A stretch of DNA of 64,000 nucleotides from Pararhizobium sp. (lineage in GTDB: Bacteria > Pseudomonadota > Alphaproteobacteria > Rhizobiales > Rhizobiaceae): NCBI GenBank assembly GCA_017794825.1, contig CP051237.1, forward strand, positions 434,001 through 498,000. The letters run 5' to 3'. Under the pieces are notes generated by a model. The model was given only the letters and a program-made list of their open reading frames with translations, was not told where the DNA came from and searched no databases. Numbering within the stretch: position 1 is the first letter of the stretch; each line of letters starts with the position of its first letter. Both the position numbers and the translations under genes were made by a program. Below are positions 33,025 through 42,759 of this stretch, piece by piece.

Positions 33025-34771
33025 AACGCATCTCCCCTGATTTCTTCTCGTTAACCGCCGAATCCGGCGCCGGATTCGACGAACCAGCATGTCGAACCCT
33101 GTCCCGTCTGGTCAAGGGACCCGCGTTCGGCAGATCGACGATGACGGTCGTGCCTCGCTCCGGATCGCTTTCGACGCTGAAACACCCGTCATGGGCCGAC
33201 GCCAGACCGCTTACCAGATAAAGCCCGAGACCGATTCCCTCGTTCTGATGGTGATTCTGGCGCCGAACCTGAAAGAAAGGATTACCGATCATCGGTAAAT
33301 CCGTTTCCGGTATGCCGACGCCGGTGTCGCTGACGCGAATGACGGTCCGGTCGTCACGGTTCTCGACATCCAGCGTGACAGCGCCGCCGGACGGTGTATT
33401 TTTTACCGCGTTCGACAGGAGGTTCATCACAATCTGCTCCATCGCGCGCTTCGAGGCGGTCAGTCCCTTATGGCCCCGCGCCACTCTTGCGGTCAGAACG
33501 ATCTGCCTGTCCTGCGCCGCCGGTCGCAGCATCGCCTCGCAGGCGCCAACCACCTCGCGCATGTCGACATGGCTGCATTTGGCGGCATAGCCGCCCCGGT
33601 GAAGACGGGCGGCGTCCTGCATGTCGTCGAGCACACTCTGCAGACGCTCTCCGGATTGCGCGATGCGCCCTGCGTATTCCGCGTCGCCTGCCGCGCGCCT
33701 CACGTCGCCAAGCACCGCATCCAAAGGCGTCTTCAACTCTTCTACGAGGCTTGCCAGGAACCGGATGCGGGTCTCCTCCTCGCCTTCGACTTCAACCGCT
33801 TCGCGCTCCAGTCTCGTGTGGCTCTCGAAGCCCGCCATTGCGCCGGTCGCGTCGCGCCGGGCGGTCAGTTCGATCGTCACGCGCATGAGATCGGGCGACG
33901 CGTCCGCCCTTCTAAGCCGAACGGCGACCGTCGCCGTTCCATCGGACACGCGCAGGCGATCGACAGCCTGCAGGAACGCGATCCGGTCAGAGACATGAAT
34001 ATGATCGATGAAACGGCTCCCCTTCAGCAGGCCAACGGCCCCTTCGACGCCGTCCAGATCCGCTCCGCGCGTTTGAAGGAAACGCCCCGCCGCATCATGC
34101 ACGCCGACCAATCCGGGCAGACGCCTGTTCACGACCTTCAAAGGCTCGCCGCCCTGCTCCGTGCCCGCATTGGCGTTCGCTGCGACAACGCGCGCCCCCG
34201 AAACACCGAGTGCGCGCAACGCAACGTAGAGTGCGAGAACTCCGACGGCGAAAAAGAGGACATACCCATTGCCCGGCACGTAAGGTCCGGCATCGGGCGC
34301 AGCAGCGCCCAGACTTGCCGCAGCCACGATCGTCGCGGCCATGGCGAGCACGGAAGCGATTGCGGTTGAACGCGCGGGCCGCACATCCAATGCGGCGACA
34401 GGCAGCGCGGCGGCCCAGAACAGGAACGGAGAAAACGCGCCTCCCGTCAGCGCGGCGAGCACGGCGACGGCGCCGCCGCTCCAGGCCAGCGCAGCAATTC
34501 CGCCAGCAACGCTCCTGCCCGTTTGCAGCACGAAACCGAGGATGAGCGCGGCTCCAGCCGCCGACACCATCAGACCGGCCGCGATGACGCCGCCATGGGG
34601 CAGCATCAGCAGCGCTATCGGCATCATAGGCAGGCTCGCCAGTATCACGCACAGCAGGCAAAGGTTCAGGCGCTGCCGGAAATCCCGATCGCCGTCCTTG
34701 CCGCCTGGCAGGTCCGACCAGCCGAGAACTGCTCGCAATAGACGCTCGAAACCGGATTGCAGTACAGGCAT
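33002..34771 (-). CDS. Membrane histidine kinase-like protein lacking the phospho-acceptor histidine
   Basis: 589 residues: about six transmembrane helices in residues 38-190, a PAS-like region (220-320), a HisKA-like dimerisation domain and an ATPase domain. The H-box reads FLASLVEELKTPLDAV; the family norm is FLA-S-x-SHELRTPL, so the acceptor histidine is Glu344. The ATPase boxes are intact (NLLSNAVKNTP, VSDTGVGIP, GIGLGLYLVSG). It may therefore be a pseudokinase, act as phosphatase or signal by binding a partner, as DivL does with its tyrosine. It leads an operon with the peptidoglycan-binding gene. Confidence 0.85.
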   Translation of the reverse strand: MPVLQSGFERLLRAVLGWSDLPGGKDGDRDFRQRLNLCLLCVILASLPMMPIALLMLPHGGVIAAGLMVSAAGAALILGFVLQTGRSVAGGIAALAWSGGAVAVLAALTGGAFSPFLFWAAALPVAALDVRPARSTAIASVLAMAATIVAAASLGAAAPDAGPYVPGNGYVLFFAVGVLALYVALRALGVSGARVVAANANAGTEQGGEPLKVVNRRLPGLVGVHDAAGRFLQTRGADLDGVEGAVGLLKGSRFIDHIHVSDRIAFLQAVDRLRVSDGTATVAVRLRRADASPDLMRVTIELTARRDATGAMAGFESHTRLEREAVEVEGEEETRIRFLASLVEELKTPLDAVLGDVRRAAGDAEYAGRIAQSGERLQSVLDDMQDAARLHRGGYAAKCSHVDMREVVGACEAMLRPAAQDRQIVLTARVARGHKGLTASKRAMEQIVMNLLSNAVKNTPSGGAVTLDVENRDDRTVIRVSDTGVGIPETDLPMIGNPFFQVRRQNHHQNEGIGLGLYLVSGLASAHDGCFSVESDPERGTTVIVDLPNAGPLTRRDRVRHAGSSNPAPDSAVNEKKSGEMRYGHAKSA

Positions 34772-34942
34772 ACGCTCTACGTGTGACTCGAAAACACTTG
34801 AATTCAGTCTACAATCGCACGCCGTGATTAAGGAATGGATAAGGTAAACACTTAAAGTTTGAGCGATTATACAGGCTCCGAAAGGGATTGTTCATCTATC
34901 GCTGCCAGAGCGGACAGGATCGCGAAACCAACCGGACAACTC

Positions 34943-35233
34943 ATGCGTTTTTTGATCAAACTGGCGTTCTGGTTCTCCCTCTGTCTCATGATGATTGCGG
35001 AAGACAGGGGCGGTTTGCAAATATTCGCCGATCCGGCGCCGATTGACAGCGACGCCATCGCATATGTTCTGAAGGCCCGGGAACTGGCCGGGAACATAAG
35101 CGCATTTTGCGCGGAAAACCCGTCGGCCTGCCCTGACATCGCCGAGATTTCGGCGATCGAGTTGCCCGAATTCGGCGACGACGAAGACCTCGTGGGCGCC
35201 CTGATACGCGATACGCAGACGCAGGGCGATTGA
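34943..35233 (+). CDS. DUF5330 domain-containing small exported protein
   Basis: 96-residue protein with an N-terminal hydrophobic segment (FLIKLAFWFSLCLMMIA) and a short acidic mature part with two cysteines (AFCAENPSACPDIAEI). The pattern is that of DUF5330 proteins of Hyphomicrobiales; function unknown. ATG 34943 places the hydrophobic segment at the N-terminus; the longer frame to 34859 is not supported by a ribosome site. It lies 66 bases before sufE. Confidence 0.8.
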   Translation: MRFLIKLAFWFSLCLMMIAEDRGGLQIFADPAPIDSDAIAYVLKARELAGNISAFCAENPSACPDIAEISAIELPEFGDDEDLVGALIRDTQTQGD

Positions 35234-35299
35234 AGCGGCGGCGAATAATGTTATCTACGGGTCTAAGACCGGCTTGCGCCGGCCAGACAGGGAAATGAC

Positions 35300-35722
35300 A
35301 TGATCGCCTACGAGAAGCTTGCCGAGGATTTCGAATTCCTGGACGACTGGGAAGACAAGTATCGTTATGTCATTGAAATCGGCCGCGAACTCGAAGACAT
35401 GCCCGAAACGGACAAGACCGACGAGAACAAGGTCCAGGGGTGTGTCAGCCAGGTCTGGCTGACGTACGAAGTCGACAAGTCCGACCCGGAAGACCCCGTT
35501 ATCCGCTTCAAGGGCGATTCCGACGCCCATATCGTACGCGGGCTGGTCGCCATCATGCTGTCGGCCTATTCCGGCAAACACGCTTCCGAGATCATCCGGC
35601 TTGACGAGAACGAGATATTTGCGCGGCTCGGCCTGATCGAGAACCTGACGCCGCAGCGCGCCAACGGATTGCGCGCCATGGTCAAGCGGATCAAGCAGGA
35701 AGCGACGAAGGTCGCCGCCTGA
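35300..35722 (+). CDS. sufE: SufE family sulfur-acceptor protein
   Basis: 140-residue cytoplasmic SufE that takes persulfide sulfur from the cysteine desulfurase SufS and passes it to the Suf Fe-S scaffold. The acceptor Cys48 is in KVQGCVSQVW, and ADE-rich helices (LLENLTPQRANGLRAMV type) are as in the family. AGGGAAATGAC precedes ATG 35300. The other suf genes are not in the window, as is usual for this stand-alone sufE in rhizobia. Confidence 0.93.
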   Translation: MIAYEKLAEDFEFLDDWEDKYRYVIEIGRELEDMPETDKTDENKVQGCVSQVWLTYEVDKSDPEDPVIRFKGDSDAHIVRGLVAIMLSAYSGKHASEIIRLDENEIFARLGLIENLTPQRANGLRAMVKRIKQEATKVAA

Positions 35723-35773
35723 GAAACGCGCTCATCCCGGCCTGATTGACGGCCTCGCGGATCCGGAATCAAA

Positions 35774-35803
35774 AAGGACGCCGCCTGAAAGGGCGACGTC
35801 CTT
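35774..35803 (-). terminator. Intrinsic terminator of mucR
   Basis: AAGGACG and CGTCCTT with an inner CGCC/GGCG pairing form a stem-loop 43 bases past the mucR stop; on the minus strand it continues CGTCCTTTTTGATT, giving five T residues. It may also end sufE transcripts coming from the other side (followed by TTCGTTTGG). Confidence 0.75.
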
Positions 35804-35845
35804 CGTTTGGGCCCGATAGTTTCGGGTTCGTTCAAAAGGGCGGTT

Positions 35846-36268
35846 TTACTTGCCGCCCTTGCGTTTCTGGCCGAGTCCCATTTCCTTGGCGAGACGGGAC
35901 CGCGCTTCGGCGTAGGCCGGGGCGACCATCGGATAGTCAGCCGGCAGTCCCCATTTCTCGCGGTACTCATCCGGAGTCAGGCTGTAGTAGGTCATCAAGT
36001 GGCGTTTCAGCGACTTGAACTTCATGCCGTCCTCGAGACAGATGATATAATCGTTCTGTACGGATTTCCGAACAGGAACGGCAGGTTTCGGCCGCTCTGT
36101 CGTTACGCTTTCACCAGATGCGGTCGAACCGAGCGCCGAATGTACATTGGCGATGAGACCAGGAAGGTCGCTCGTTTGCACCACATTATTGCTCACATAA
36201 GCTGCAACTACTTCAGCCGTGAGCTCTACCAGGAAATCATCCTTGGTATTCGTTACTACCTCATCCAT
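35846..36268 (-). CDS. mucR: MucR/Ros family transcriptional regulator
   Basis: 140-residue zinc-finger-like DNA-binding regulator. The C-terminal half has the MucR signature ([16 protein letters not shown], then [20 protein letters not shown] and [14 protein letters not shown]). MucR proteins act globally on exopolysaccharide, motility and cell-cycle genes in rhizobia. ATG 36268 has GAGG seven to nine bases upstream; TTG 36283 is possible. The 252-base region upstream (to 36535) is AT-rich and probably carries its own promoter and leader. Confidence 0.93.
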   Translation of the reverse strand: MDEVVTNTKDDFLVELTAEVVAAYVSNNVVQTSDLPGLIANVHSALGSTASGESVTTERPKPAVPVRKSVQNDYIICLEDGMKFKSLKRHLMTYYSLTPDEYREKWGLPADYPMVAPAYAEARSRLAKEMGLGQKRKGGK

Positions 36269-36535
36269 TTTTTCGCGCCTCAAATATTTTAGCTCAGATT
36301 GTTACCAAAACCCCATCATTTTCTGGCAGTTTTCACCTTCCATGAACTATGAAAGGATTCGTACGATCAGTCACCCGTCGTGCTGATACCATTTGCCAGA
36401 CGGGATTCAAACTACTAAATCTAGTAAAGTGGCTTTTTTTTGGCCATATTACATGGATACTAAGGATGATCTACACATTTGAAATATTAAAAGCTAAATT
36501 AGCTTTGTAAAATTTAGCAATACACGACAAAGAAA

Positions 36536-36883
36536 CTACTTCTCCGAATTACTTTCGCTGGTTTTCATTTCATCTGCAACCGACAATTCGCTCATCTTGT
36601 ATCCGACGGCGTATGATGCTTTTGCCAGCAAATGAGCCGAGATGGGCGCGGTGAGCAGAAAGAAGATAACGCCAGCAATAGAGCGCGACAACGTTCCGAT
36701 ATCATCGGAATAGATGCCCAGCGCGATCAATACTACGCCGGAACCCAGAGTGCCAGCCTTGGAAGCCGCATGCATGCGTGTATAGACATCCGGAAATCTG
36801 ACCAGTCCGAGCGCTGCGATCAGGGAAAACGCCGCTCCGATGATGATCATGACGGCGACCAGTACAGTAAAAAACGCCTCCAT
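36536..36883 (-). CDS. mrpG: Mrp/Pha cation:proton antiporter subunit G
   Basis: 115-residue membrane subunit with three predicted transmembrane helices ([20 protein letters not shown] and so on) and the MnhG/PhaG motif [20 protein letters not shown]. Last gene of the seven-gene operon that exports Na+ or K+ in exchange for protons. Its start overlaps the F subunit's stop by one base. Confidence 0.95.
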   Translation of the reverse strand: MEAFFTVLVAVMIIIGAAFSLIAALGLVRFPDVYTRMHAASKAGTLGSGVVLIALGIYSDDIGTLSRSIAGVIFFLLTAPISAHLLAKASYAVGYKMSELSVADEMKTSESNSEK

Positions 36884-37215
36884 TACTGATTCTCCTCGAT
36901 GGCCGGCTTTTCTGCTGTGCTTTTACTTTCCGTCAGACTGTCTCTTTCGAGAATGAACCGCGCGAACGCCACTGTCGCAAGGAATCCGACCAGGCCGAGC
37001 GCGATGGCGATGTCGATGAACAGCGTATAACCCGTCTTGATGCCGATCACGGCAATGAAGCCGATGGCGACGGCCACGAGCATATCGAGCGCCAGGACCC
37101 TGTCGGGCAATGTCGGGCCGAGGATGACGCGCCACACTGTGAGTATCAGCGAGACGCACAGCAGGCCGAGAGCGATGAGGATTGCCAGATCGAGAAACTG
37201 TTCGGCGCCGCTCAT
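36883..37215 (-). CDS. mrpF: Mrp/Pha cation:proton antiporter subunit F
   Basis: 110-residue membrane subunit with three transmembrane helices and the conserved [16 protein letters not shown] motif of MnhF/PhaF. Acidic cytoplasmic C-terminus. Overlaps the E subunit by four bases. Small accessory subunit required for assembly of the antiporter complex. Confidence 0.95.
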   Translation of the reverse strand: MSGAEQFLDLAILIALGLLCVSLILTVWRVILGPTLPDRVLALDMLVAVAIGFIAVIGIKTGYTLFIDIAIALGLVGFLATVAFARFILERDSLTESKSTAEKPAIEENQ

Positions 37216-37685
37216 TCGAACGCCTCCTTTATCTTCCGCTCGAAACCGTTGGCGATGTCGCGCCGGTTTGCCTCCGGATCGGAACAGTCGATGGCGTGCA
37301 CGTAGAGTATCTTCTTGTCATCGGACACATCGACGGAAAGCGTGCCGGGCGTCAGGGTGATCATGTTGGCGAGCAGGGTGATCTCGATATCGCGCTCCAG
37401 GTTCAGATGGTAGGCGAAGATCCCCGGCTTGACGTCCATGTTGGGCTTCAGCACGGTGACGGCCACCCGCACCGCCGACATAACCAGCTCATAGAGAAAC
37501 AGCAGCGTCAGGCTGAGTATCTTCATGGCGCGCGAGAAATAGCCGACCGAACCCACCTGCCCGCGGATCAGGGAAAGCGCGAAAATGCCCAGAAGAAATC
37601 CGAAGGCGAGGTTCTGGAAACTGTAGCCGCCGGTAATCGCGGCCCAGGTCAGGGCCAGCAGAACATTGACCAGGAACAAGCTCAT
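37212..37685 (-). CDS. mrpE: Mrp/Pha cation:proton antiporter subunit E
   Basis: 157-residue membrane subunit of the MnhE/PhaE family: two to three N-terminal helices then a cytoplasmic domain with [19 protein letters not shown], the family's hallmark. Overlaps the D subunit stop by four bases. Part of the antiporter operon. Confidence 0.95.
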   Translation of the reverse strand: MSLFLVNVLLALTWAAITGGYSFQNLAFGFLLGIFALSLIRGQVGSVGYFSRAMKILSLTLLFLYELVMSAVRVAVTVLKPNMDVKPGIFAYHLNLERDIEITLLANMITLTPGTLSVDVSDDKKILYVHAIDCSDPEANRRDIANGFERKIKEAFE

Positions 37686-39256
37686 TCAACGCCTCCCGCC
37701 GGAAATACCGAGTCTATATAGGCGGCCGGATGAATCAACTGCGACGCCGCCGTCTGCGCCATGTCTAGGAACGGCTCGGGATAAACACCGAGCAGCACCG
37801 CCAGTGCGGTCAGGATCCCGACCGGCAGATAATCCGTCATCGGCTTCAGCCGGACCGGGCTCGCGTCGCTGTCGCCGGCCTCCTGCCTGGCCCGCCAGTA
37901 GACCAGGATCCACACCCGGCCGGCCGCGATGGTGGTCAGGAAACCCGTCAGCAGGATGGCGCCCGCCATCCACCATTCGCCGACATCCAGCGACGCCTTG
38001 ACGAGAACCGCCTTGGGCCAGAAACCGGAGAACGGCGGCAAACCCGACACCGCGAACAGCAGCATCAGCGTCAGCGCGGCCAGCGGCAGGTGCGAACGGT
38101 AGATGTCGGCCGGTTCGGCCAGCGAGAATCCTCCGGCAATGCGCGCCGTCAGGCCGCAGACGAGATAAAGCGCGGTCATCACGATCATCGAGTGGACGGC
38201 GTAGAAGATGGTTCCGGATAGCCCCGTCAGGCTGGCGAGCGCGATACCGGCCAGCATCACGCCGATGCCGGAAATGACGAGATAGCCGAGCAGGCGGCGA
38301 TAGTCCGTCTGCGCCAGCGCTCCCAGCGCGCCGAACACCATGGTCAGGACCGCGACGATTGCGACGACCAGGCCGAGCACTTCGCGCTCGGCGGGAAACA
38401 GCATGATCAGAACCCGAAGCAGCGCGTAGACGCCGACCTTCGTCAAAAGTCCGGCGAATATCGCCGACACGACGATCCGCGGCGTGTGGTAAGAGGCGGG
38501 CAGCCAGAAATTCACCGGAAACGCCGCGGCCTTCATGCCGAAGGCCATGAAATACATCGCTGTCAATGTCAGAAGCGGCGCTGTTTCGCCCATTTCTGGC
38601 GCCTTGCGCATGATGTCGGCCATGTTGAGCGTGCCGAAAATTCCGTAGAGATAGCCGGTCGCGATAAGGAACAGCGTGGTGGCGACGAGGTTGAGGAAGG
38701 CGTATTTGGTGGCGCCGTCGATCTGCCGCGGCTCGGAGCCCAGAATGAGCAGACCGAAGGACGAGATCAGCAGGACTTCGAACCAGACATAGAGGTTGAA
38801 GATGTCGCCGGTCAGAAACGAGCCGATGACGCCCGCCATCATCAGGAAAAGGAACGGATAGAAGCCGTAGCGTCGCCCGCTCATGTCGACGTCGTTCGCG
38901 CCGAATATACCCGACGCAAGCGCGATGACCGATGCGACGAATGTCAGTGAAGCGCCCAGAATATCGACGGTAAAGGATATGCCGAAGGGCGGCAGCCAGC
39001 GCCCCATCGTCATCGTCACCGTGCCGTTGAGAAGGACATGCGCCAGAAGCGCGCCGCAGGCGACCACGAGCAGCGAGAGCCCGACAACGGATGCTCCGGC
39101 CTGCAACCAGGTGTTCTTGCGCAGCATCATCAATATCGCGCCGAAGGTGATACACAACGCGACAGGCGCCACTACCAGCCAGTCGGCCAGTTCAACCGGA
39201 GCGGTCATCATGGCAACGGAGAGATCAGCCGTGTTTGATGTATCGGGCGACGCCAT
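37682..39256 (-). CDS. mrpD: Mrp/Pha cation:proton antiporter subunit D
   Basis: 524-residue integral membrane protein with about fourteen helices, homologous to complex I proton-pumping subunits (NuoM/NuoN type). Typical blocks: GSFLTGDIFNLYVWFEVLLISSF and FGMKAAAFPVNFWLPASYH are present, with the glutamate and lysine residues of the proton channel. Co-transcribed with C (17-base gap) and E (four-base overlap). Confidence 0.96.
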   Translation of the reverse strand: MASPDTSNTADLSVAMMTAPVELADWLVVAPVALCITFGAILMMLRKNTWLQAGASVVGLSLLVVACGALLAHVLLNGTVTMTMGRWLPPFGISFTVDILGASLTFVASVIALASGIFGANDVDMSGRRYGFYPFLFLMMAGVIGSFLTGDIFNLYVWFEVLLISSFGLLILGSEPRQIDGATKYAFLNLVATTLFLIATGYLYGIFGTLNMADIMRKAPEMGETAPLLTLTAMYFMAFGMKAAAFPVNFWLPASYHTPRIVVSAIFAGLLTKVGVYALLRVLIMLFPAEREVLGLVVAIVAVLTMVFGALGALAQTDYRRLLGYLVISGIGVMLAGIALASLTGLSGTIFYAVHSMIVMTALYLVCGLTARIAGGFSLAEPADIYRSHLPLAALTLMLLFAVSGLPPFSGFWPKAVLVKASLDVGEWWMAGAILLTGFLTTIAAGRVWILVYWRARQEAGDSDASPVRLKPMTDYLPVGILTALAVLLGVYPEPFLDMAQTAASQLIHPAAYIDSVFPAGGVE

Positions 39257-39273
39257 AAGGTGCTGGTCTTTCG

Positions 39274-39651
39274 TCAGTATTCAAGCGGCGGCATTTGCTG
39301 CCCCCGGGGTTCGGCGAACCGCATTTCGTCCGTGTCGTCCGTGTCCAGTTCCTGGTAGGTGCGGTAGGTCAGGACCAGCAGGAAGGCGAAGAAGGAGAAG
39401 GAAATGACGATCGCCGTCAGGATCAGCGCCTGCGGCAGCGGATTGGCCATGGTCTCCGGCGTTCCCGTCGGCCCGGTGGCGATGATCGGAGGCACCTCCC
39501 GCGTCAGACGGCCGGAGGTGAAGATCAGCAGGTTGACCGCGTTGCCCAGTATCGCCGCGCCAAGCAGGATCCGGATGATGTGTCTGGAAAGGAACAGATA
39601 GACGGCGACCGAGAAAAACACGCCGACGAGCAGGATCATGTATGTTTCCAT
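39274..39651 (-). CDS. mrpC: Mrp/Pha cation:proton antiporter subunit C
   Basis: 125-residue NuoK-like subunit with three transmembrane helices: ILLGAAILGNAVNLLIFTSG is the conserved middle helix and ALILTAIVISFSFFAFLLVL the last. ATG 39651 (METYMILL) overlaps the B subunit's stop; the longer frame to 39786 belongs to the B gene in another frame. The C-terminal tail is acidic. Confidence 0.95.
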   Translation of the reverse strand: METYMILLVGVFFSVAVYLFLSRHIIRILLGAAILGNAVNLLIFTSGRLTREVPPIIATGPTGTPETMANPLPQALILTAIVISFSFFAFLLVLTYRTYQELDTDDTDEMRFAEPRGQQMPPLEY

Positions 39652-40070
39652 CAGTCGCGCGACCTCTCTTCGAGCGCCAGCGCCACGGACGTGATAGCCC
39701 CGACGACGACGAAGTAAACGCCAATGTCGAAAAACAGCACGGTCGACACCGGAATCTCGTCCTCGAAAATCGGGACATAGCCCCACAGTCCGGTCATGAA
39801 CGGCGCATGGAAGAAAATCGACAACATGCCGGAAAACGTCGCCAGCACCAGACCAAATCCGGCGATGCCCAGCGGATGAAAATAGATTGCGCGCCGGACA
39901 GGCGACACGCCCCAGGCGATGCCGTAGATCGCGAAGGCGGACGCCGCGATCAGCCCGCCGATGAAGCCGCCGCCGGGTTCGTTGTGGCCGCGCAGCAGCA
40001 CGAACACTGAAAACAGCACCATCAGGCTGGTCAGATAGGGGGCGATCGTCCTGAAAATCAGTGTGTTCAT
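39651..40070 (-). CDS. mrpB: Mrp/Pha cation:proton antiporter subunit B
   Basis: 139-residue membrane subunit with four helices and the MnhB hallmark [21 protein letters not shown]. It follows the A subunit after 12 bases. The presence of a separate B subunit makes this a group 1 (seven-gene) Mrp operon, unlike the six-gene form with fused A and B. Confidence 0.95.
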   Translation of the reverse strand: MNTLIFRTIAPYLTSLMVLFSVFVLLRGHNEPGGGFIGGLIAASAFAIYGIAWGVSPVRRAIYFHPLGIAGFGLVLATFSGMLSIFFHAPFMTGLWGYVPIFEDEIPVSTVLFFDIGVYFVVVGAITSVALALEERSRD

Positions 40071-40082
40071 CTGCTCATATCC

Positions 40083-42440
40083 CTATTCTGACGGCTCGTT
40101 CGCGGCCATCTCGCCACGCCGCTTGCCGGAGCGAATCCTGATCAGCGCGTGTATGGCCAGGCCGGCGATCAGCACCACCGCGATCTCGCCCCAGGTGTCT
40201 GTTCCGCGGAAGTCGACCAGGATGACGTTGACGATATTGGCGCCGTGGGCGATCGACAGCGAATACTGCTTGAAGAACTCGGACAGGGTCGGGTCGAAGG
40301 GAACCTGCACCACGCGCAGCAGCATCAGCACGAAAGCCAGGCCGCAAAGGAGGGCGATCGTCGAATCCACGATCACTTCCCGCGTTGGCCTGTGGTCCGT
40401 CGGCGTCAGACGCAGCCGTGTCATAGCGAGCGCCAGAATGACGACGGACAGCGTCTCCACCATGAACTGGGTGAACGACAGATCCGGCGCGCCGAAGAGC
40501 ATGAAGATCAGCGCGACGGCGAAGCCCTGGATCCCGAGCGAAACGATCGCAGTCAGCCGGTTCTTCGCCTGCAACACCGCGATCAGGCCGATTGCGGCGA
40601 TGGCCATGATGGCGAGTTCGTAGAAATGAATGTCGTCAGAGAACGCCGGCCAGGCCGGAAGCTCCCCGTTCAGAACCATCGGCAGCAGGATCGCCGCAGC
40701 GACGATGATGAAGGTGGCCTTCATGTAATTTTCCATGCGACCGGACTGGTGCCAGCCGGTCACCGCGAACGACAGGCGTACGACGCCGTTCACGAACTGG
40801 TCGAAACCCCGGTCCGGGCCCCAGCCGATCGCGTCGAGAATCCGCGCCATCAGAGCCCGCGCGCGATCGAGCATCAGATAGACGGTGACGCCGAAAATGA
40901 TCGTGACCGTGGACAGGAGCAGCGGCATGCCGATATGCGGCATCAGCGAAATATAGACCGACACCGTCTCGCCGGCGACGGCCGAAGCCATGGGGCTCGA
41001 CAGGAAATGATGCGTCAGCGGCGAGAAGAGCGCCGTCAGAAAACTCAATCCCGCCAGCACCGCGGGCCCGAGCCAGATCAGGATGTGGCTTTCGTGCGGA
41101 TGATCCGAATCCGCTTTCAGATCTCCGAGGAACGGCTTCAGCGCGACGGCGAAGCCGATGGCGAACATCAGCCCGTTTCCGACGAACGCCACGAAGGTCA
41201 TCAGGAGCGGCCATGTCTGCGTCGCGAACAGGCCGAGATAGAGTTCCTCCTTGGCCAGGAAGCCGAACATCGGCCAGATACCCGCCATCGAGACCGCGGA
41301 TACGATGGCCGCGCCGAAAGTGATCGGCATGATGCGCATCAGGCCGCCCAGTCTCGTTATGTCGCGCGTGCCGGCGCCATGGTCCACGCTGCCGGCGACC
41401 ATGAACAATGCGCCCTTGAACATCGAATGGGCGATGAGATAGAGCACGCCGCCAGCGATCGCCATTTCGGTTCCGAAGCCTGTCAGCAGCACGAGCAGGC
41501 CGAGCGAAGAGACGGTCGTATAGGCGAGCATCAGCTTCAGGTCGGTCTGGCGGATGGCGAGCAGCGTGCCGACAATCAGCGTCGCGCCGCCGAAAATCGG
41601 CAGCACCGTCTCCCATGCAACGGTGTCTCCCAAAACGGGATTGAGGCGCATCAGCAGATAGACGCCGGCCTTCACCATCGTCGCCGAATGCAGATAGGCG
41701 GACACCGGGGTCGGCGCCTCCATGGCGTTGGGCAGCCAGAAATGCAGCGGAAACTGTGCTGATTTGGTAAAGGCCCCGCCCAGCACCAGCACGAAAATCG
41801 CCAGATAGAACGGGCTTTCCCGCAGCAGGTCGCCCGAACGCAGCAGCAGCGACATTTCCGTCAGGCCCGTGACGTTCCAGATCAGGAGCAGCCCGGCGAG
41901 CAGCAGCAGGCCGCCTCCCCCCGTCACGACCAGCGCCTGGATCGCAGCCCTCCGCGAGGCGGCGCGGGTGTGGTCGAAGCCGATCAGCAGGAAGGACGTG
42001 ATCGACGTCAGCTCCCAGTAGACGAAGAACATCAGGAAGCTGTCGGACAGCACGAGCCCGAGCATCGATCCCATGAACATCAGGATGAAGGAGAAGAACC
42101 GCCCGAGATGTGCATTGTTCTTCAGATAGCCGCCCGAATACAGCACGATCAGCGCGCCAATGCCGCTGATCAGCAGCGCGAAGGTCAGCGACAGACCGTC
42201 GACATACCAGGAGAAGTTGACATTGAACGAAGGAACCCACCGGAACCCGCCAGTGACCACGCCGCCATCGGCGATCTTCGGCGCAAAGGACGCGAAATGC
42301 ACGAAAACGAGCGCCGGAACGAGGGCCAGCAGCCAGGCGGCGTTGTGCTTGAGCAGGCGTGTCAGGGCAGGAGCGAAGAATGCCGCTATGAACGGCGAGA
42401 GCATTACAAGAAACGTGACCCAGGAACTGTCTGCGTTCAT
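40083..42440 (-). CDS. mrpA: Mrp/Pha cation:proton antiporter subunit A
   Basis: 785-residue NuoL-like subunit, the first gene of the operon. Residues up to about 600 form the proton-translocating helices (FVYWELTSITSFLLIGFDH, AKEELYLGLF); the C-terminal 180 residues carry the MbhD/MbhE-like extension (FMLFGAPDLSFTQFMVETLS, GANIVNVILVDFRGTDTWGE) typical of MrpA. The complex expels Na+ or K+ for protons and supports growth under alkali, salt or, in rhizobia, symbiotic K+ stress. Length is normal. Promoter should lie in 42441-42759. Confidence 0.96.
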   Translation of the reverse strand: MNADSSWVTFLVMLSPFIAAFFAPALTRLLKHNAAWLLALVPALVFVHFASFAPKIADGGVVTGGFRWVPSFNVNFSWYVDGLSLTFALLISGIGALIVLYSGGYLKNNAHLGRFFSFILMFMGSMLGLVLSDSFLMFFVYWELTSITSFLLIGFDHTRAASRRAAIQALVVTGGGGLLLLAGLLLIWNVTGLTEMSLLLRSGDLLRESPFYLAIFVLVLGGAFTKSAQFPLHFWLPNAMEAPTPVSAYLHSATMVKAGVYLLMRLNPVLGDTVAWETVLPIFGGATLIVGTLLAIRQTDLKLMLAYTTVSSLGLLVLLTGFGTEMAIAGGVLYLIAHSMFKGALFMVAGSVDHGAGTRDITRLGGLMRIMPITFGAAIVSAVSMAGIWPMFGFLAKEELYLGLFATQTWPLLMTFVAFVGNGLMFAIGFAVALKPFLGDLKADSDHPHESHILIWLGPAVLAGLSFLTALFSPLTHHFLSSPMASAVAGETVSVYISLMPHIGMPLLLSTVTIIFGVTVYLMLDRARALMARILDAIGWGPDRGFDQFVNGVVRLSFAVTGWHQSGRMENYMKATFIIVAAAILLPMVLNGELPAWPAFSDDIHFYELAIMAIAAIGLIAVLQAKNRLTAIVSLGIQGFAVALIFMLFGAPDLSFTQFMVETLSVVILALAMTRLRLTPTDHRPTREVIVDSTIALLCGLAFVLMLLRVVQVPFDPTLSEFFKQYSLSIAHGANIVNVILVDFRGTDTWGEIAVVLIAGLAIHALIRIRSGKRRGEMAANEPSE

Positions 42441-42759
42441 GCGCTCTCCGGACGAAAGTGTTTTAAGGATCAGGTTTCCGGCAAAGACCCTGATCGGTTC
42501 CCGTACTTATGTTTTTTATCTGCCCGTATTTAGAGGCCAGTCATCCCGGTCACAAGGTCCATGCCGGGCTATTGCACGGATTTCCCTGCTATTTCTGCAT
42601 CAGCGCCGGCAAAATCGCTCAAAATACGCCTTTCTGTTCGACAGGATAATATATTCGTGAGGAATTCCAATCGTCTCTACCGAGCGCGCGGAATTGATTT
42701 CCTGGCGTCGCCGGACCATCTATTGGAAAGACAGTTGATTCGCCTTTGGAGCCCGCCGG
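42441..42759. other. Divergent promoter region between mrpA and msrB
   Basis: 319 bases with no convincing gene. It must hold promoters for the Mrp operon and msrB. I see a loose CCCGG/CCGGG pairing near 42546-42575 with a long loop but no clear operator, riboswitch or repeat. Confidence 0.6.

Noticed and set aside
40149..41762. 537-codon open frame on the plus strand
   Set aside because: Antisense to mrpA, with charged low-complexity translation and no domain; a shadow frame.
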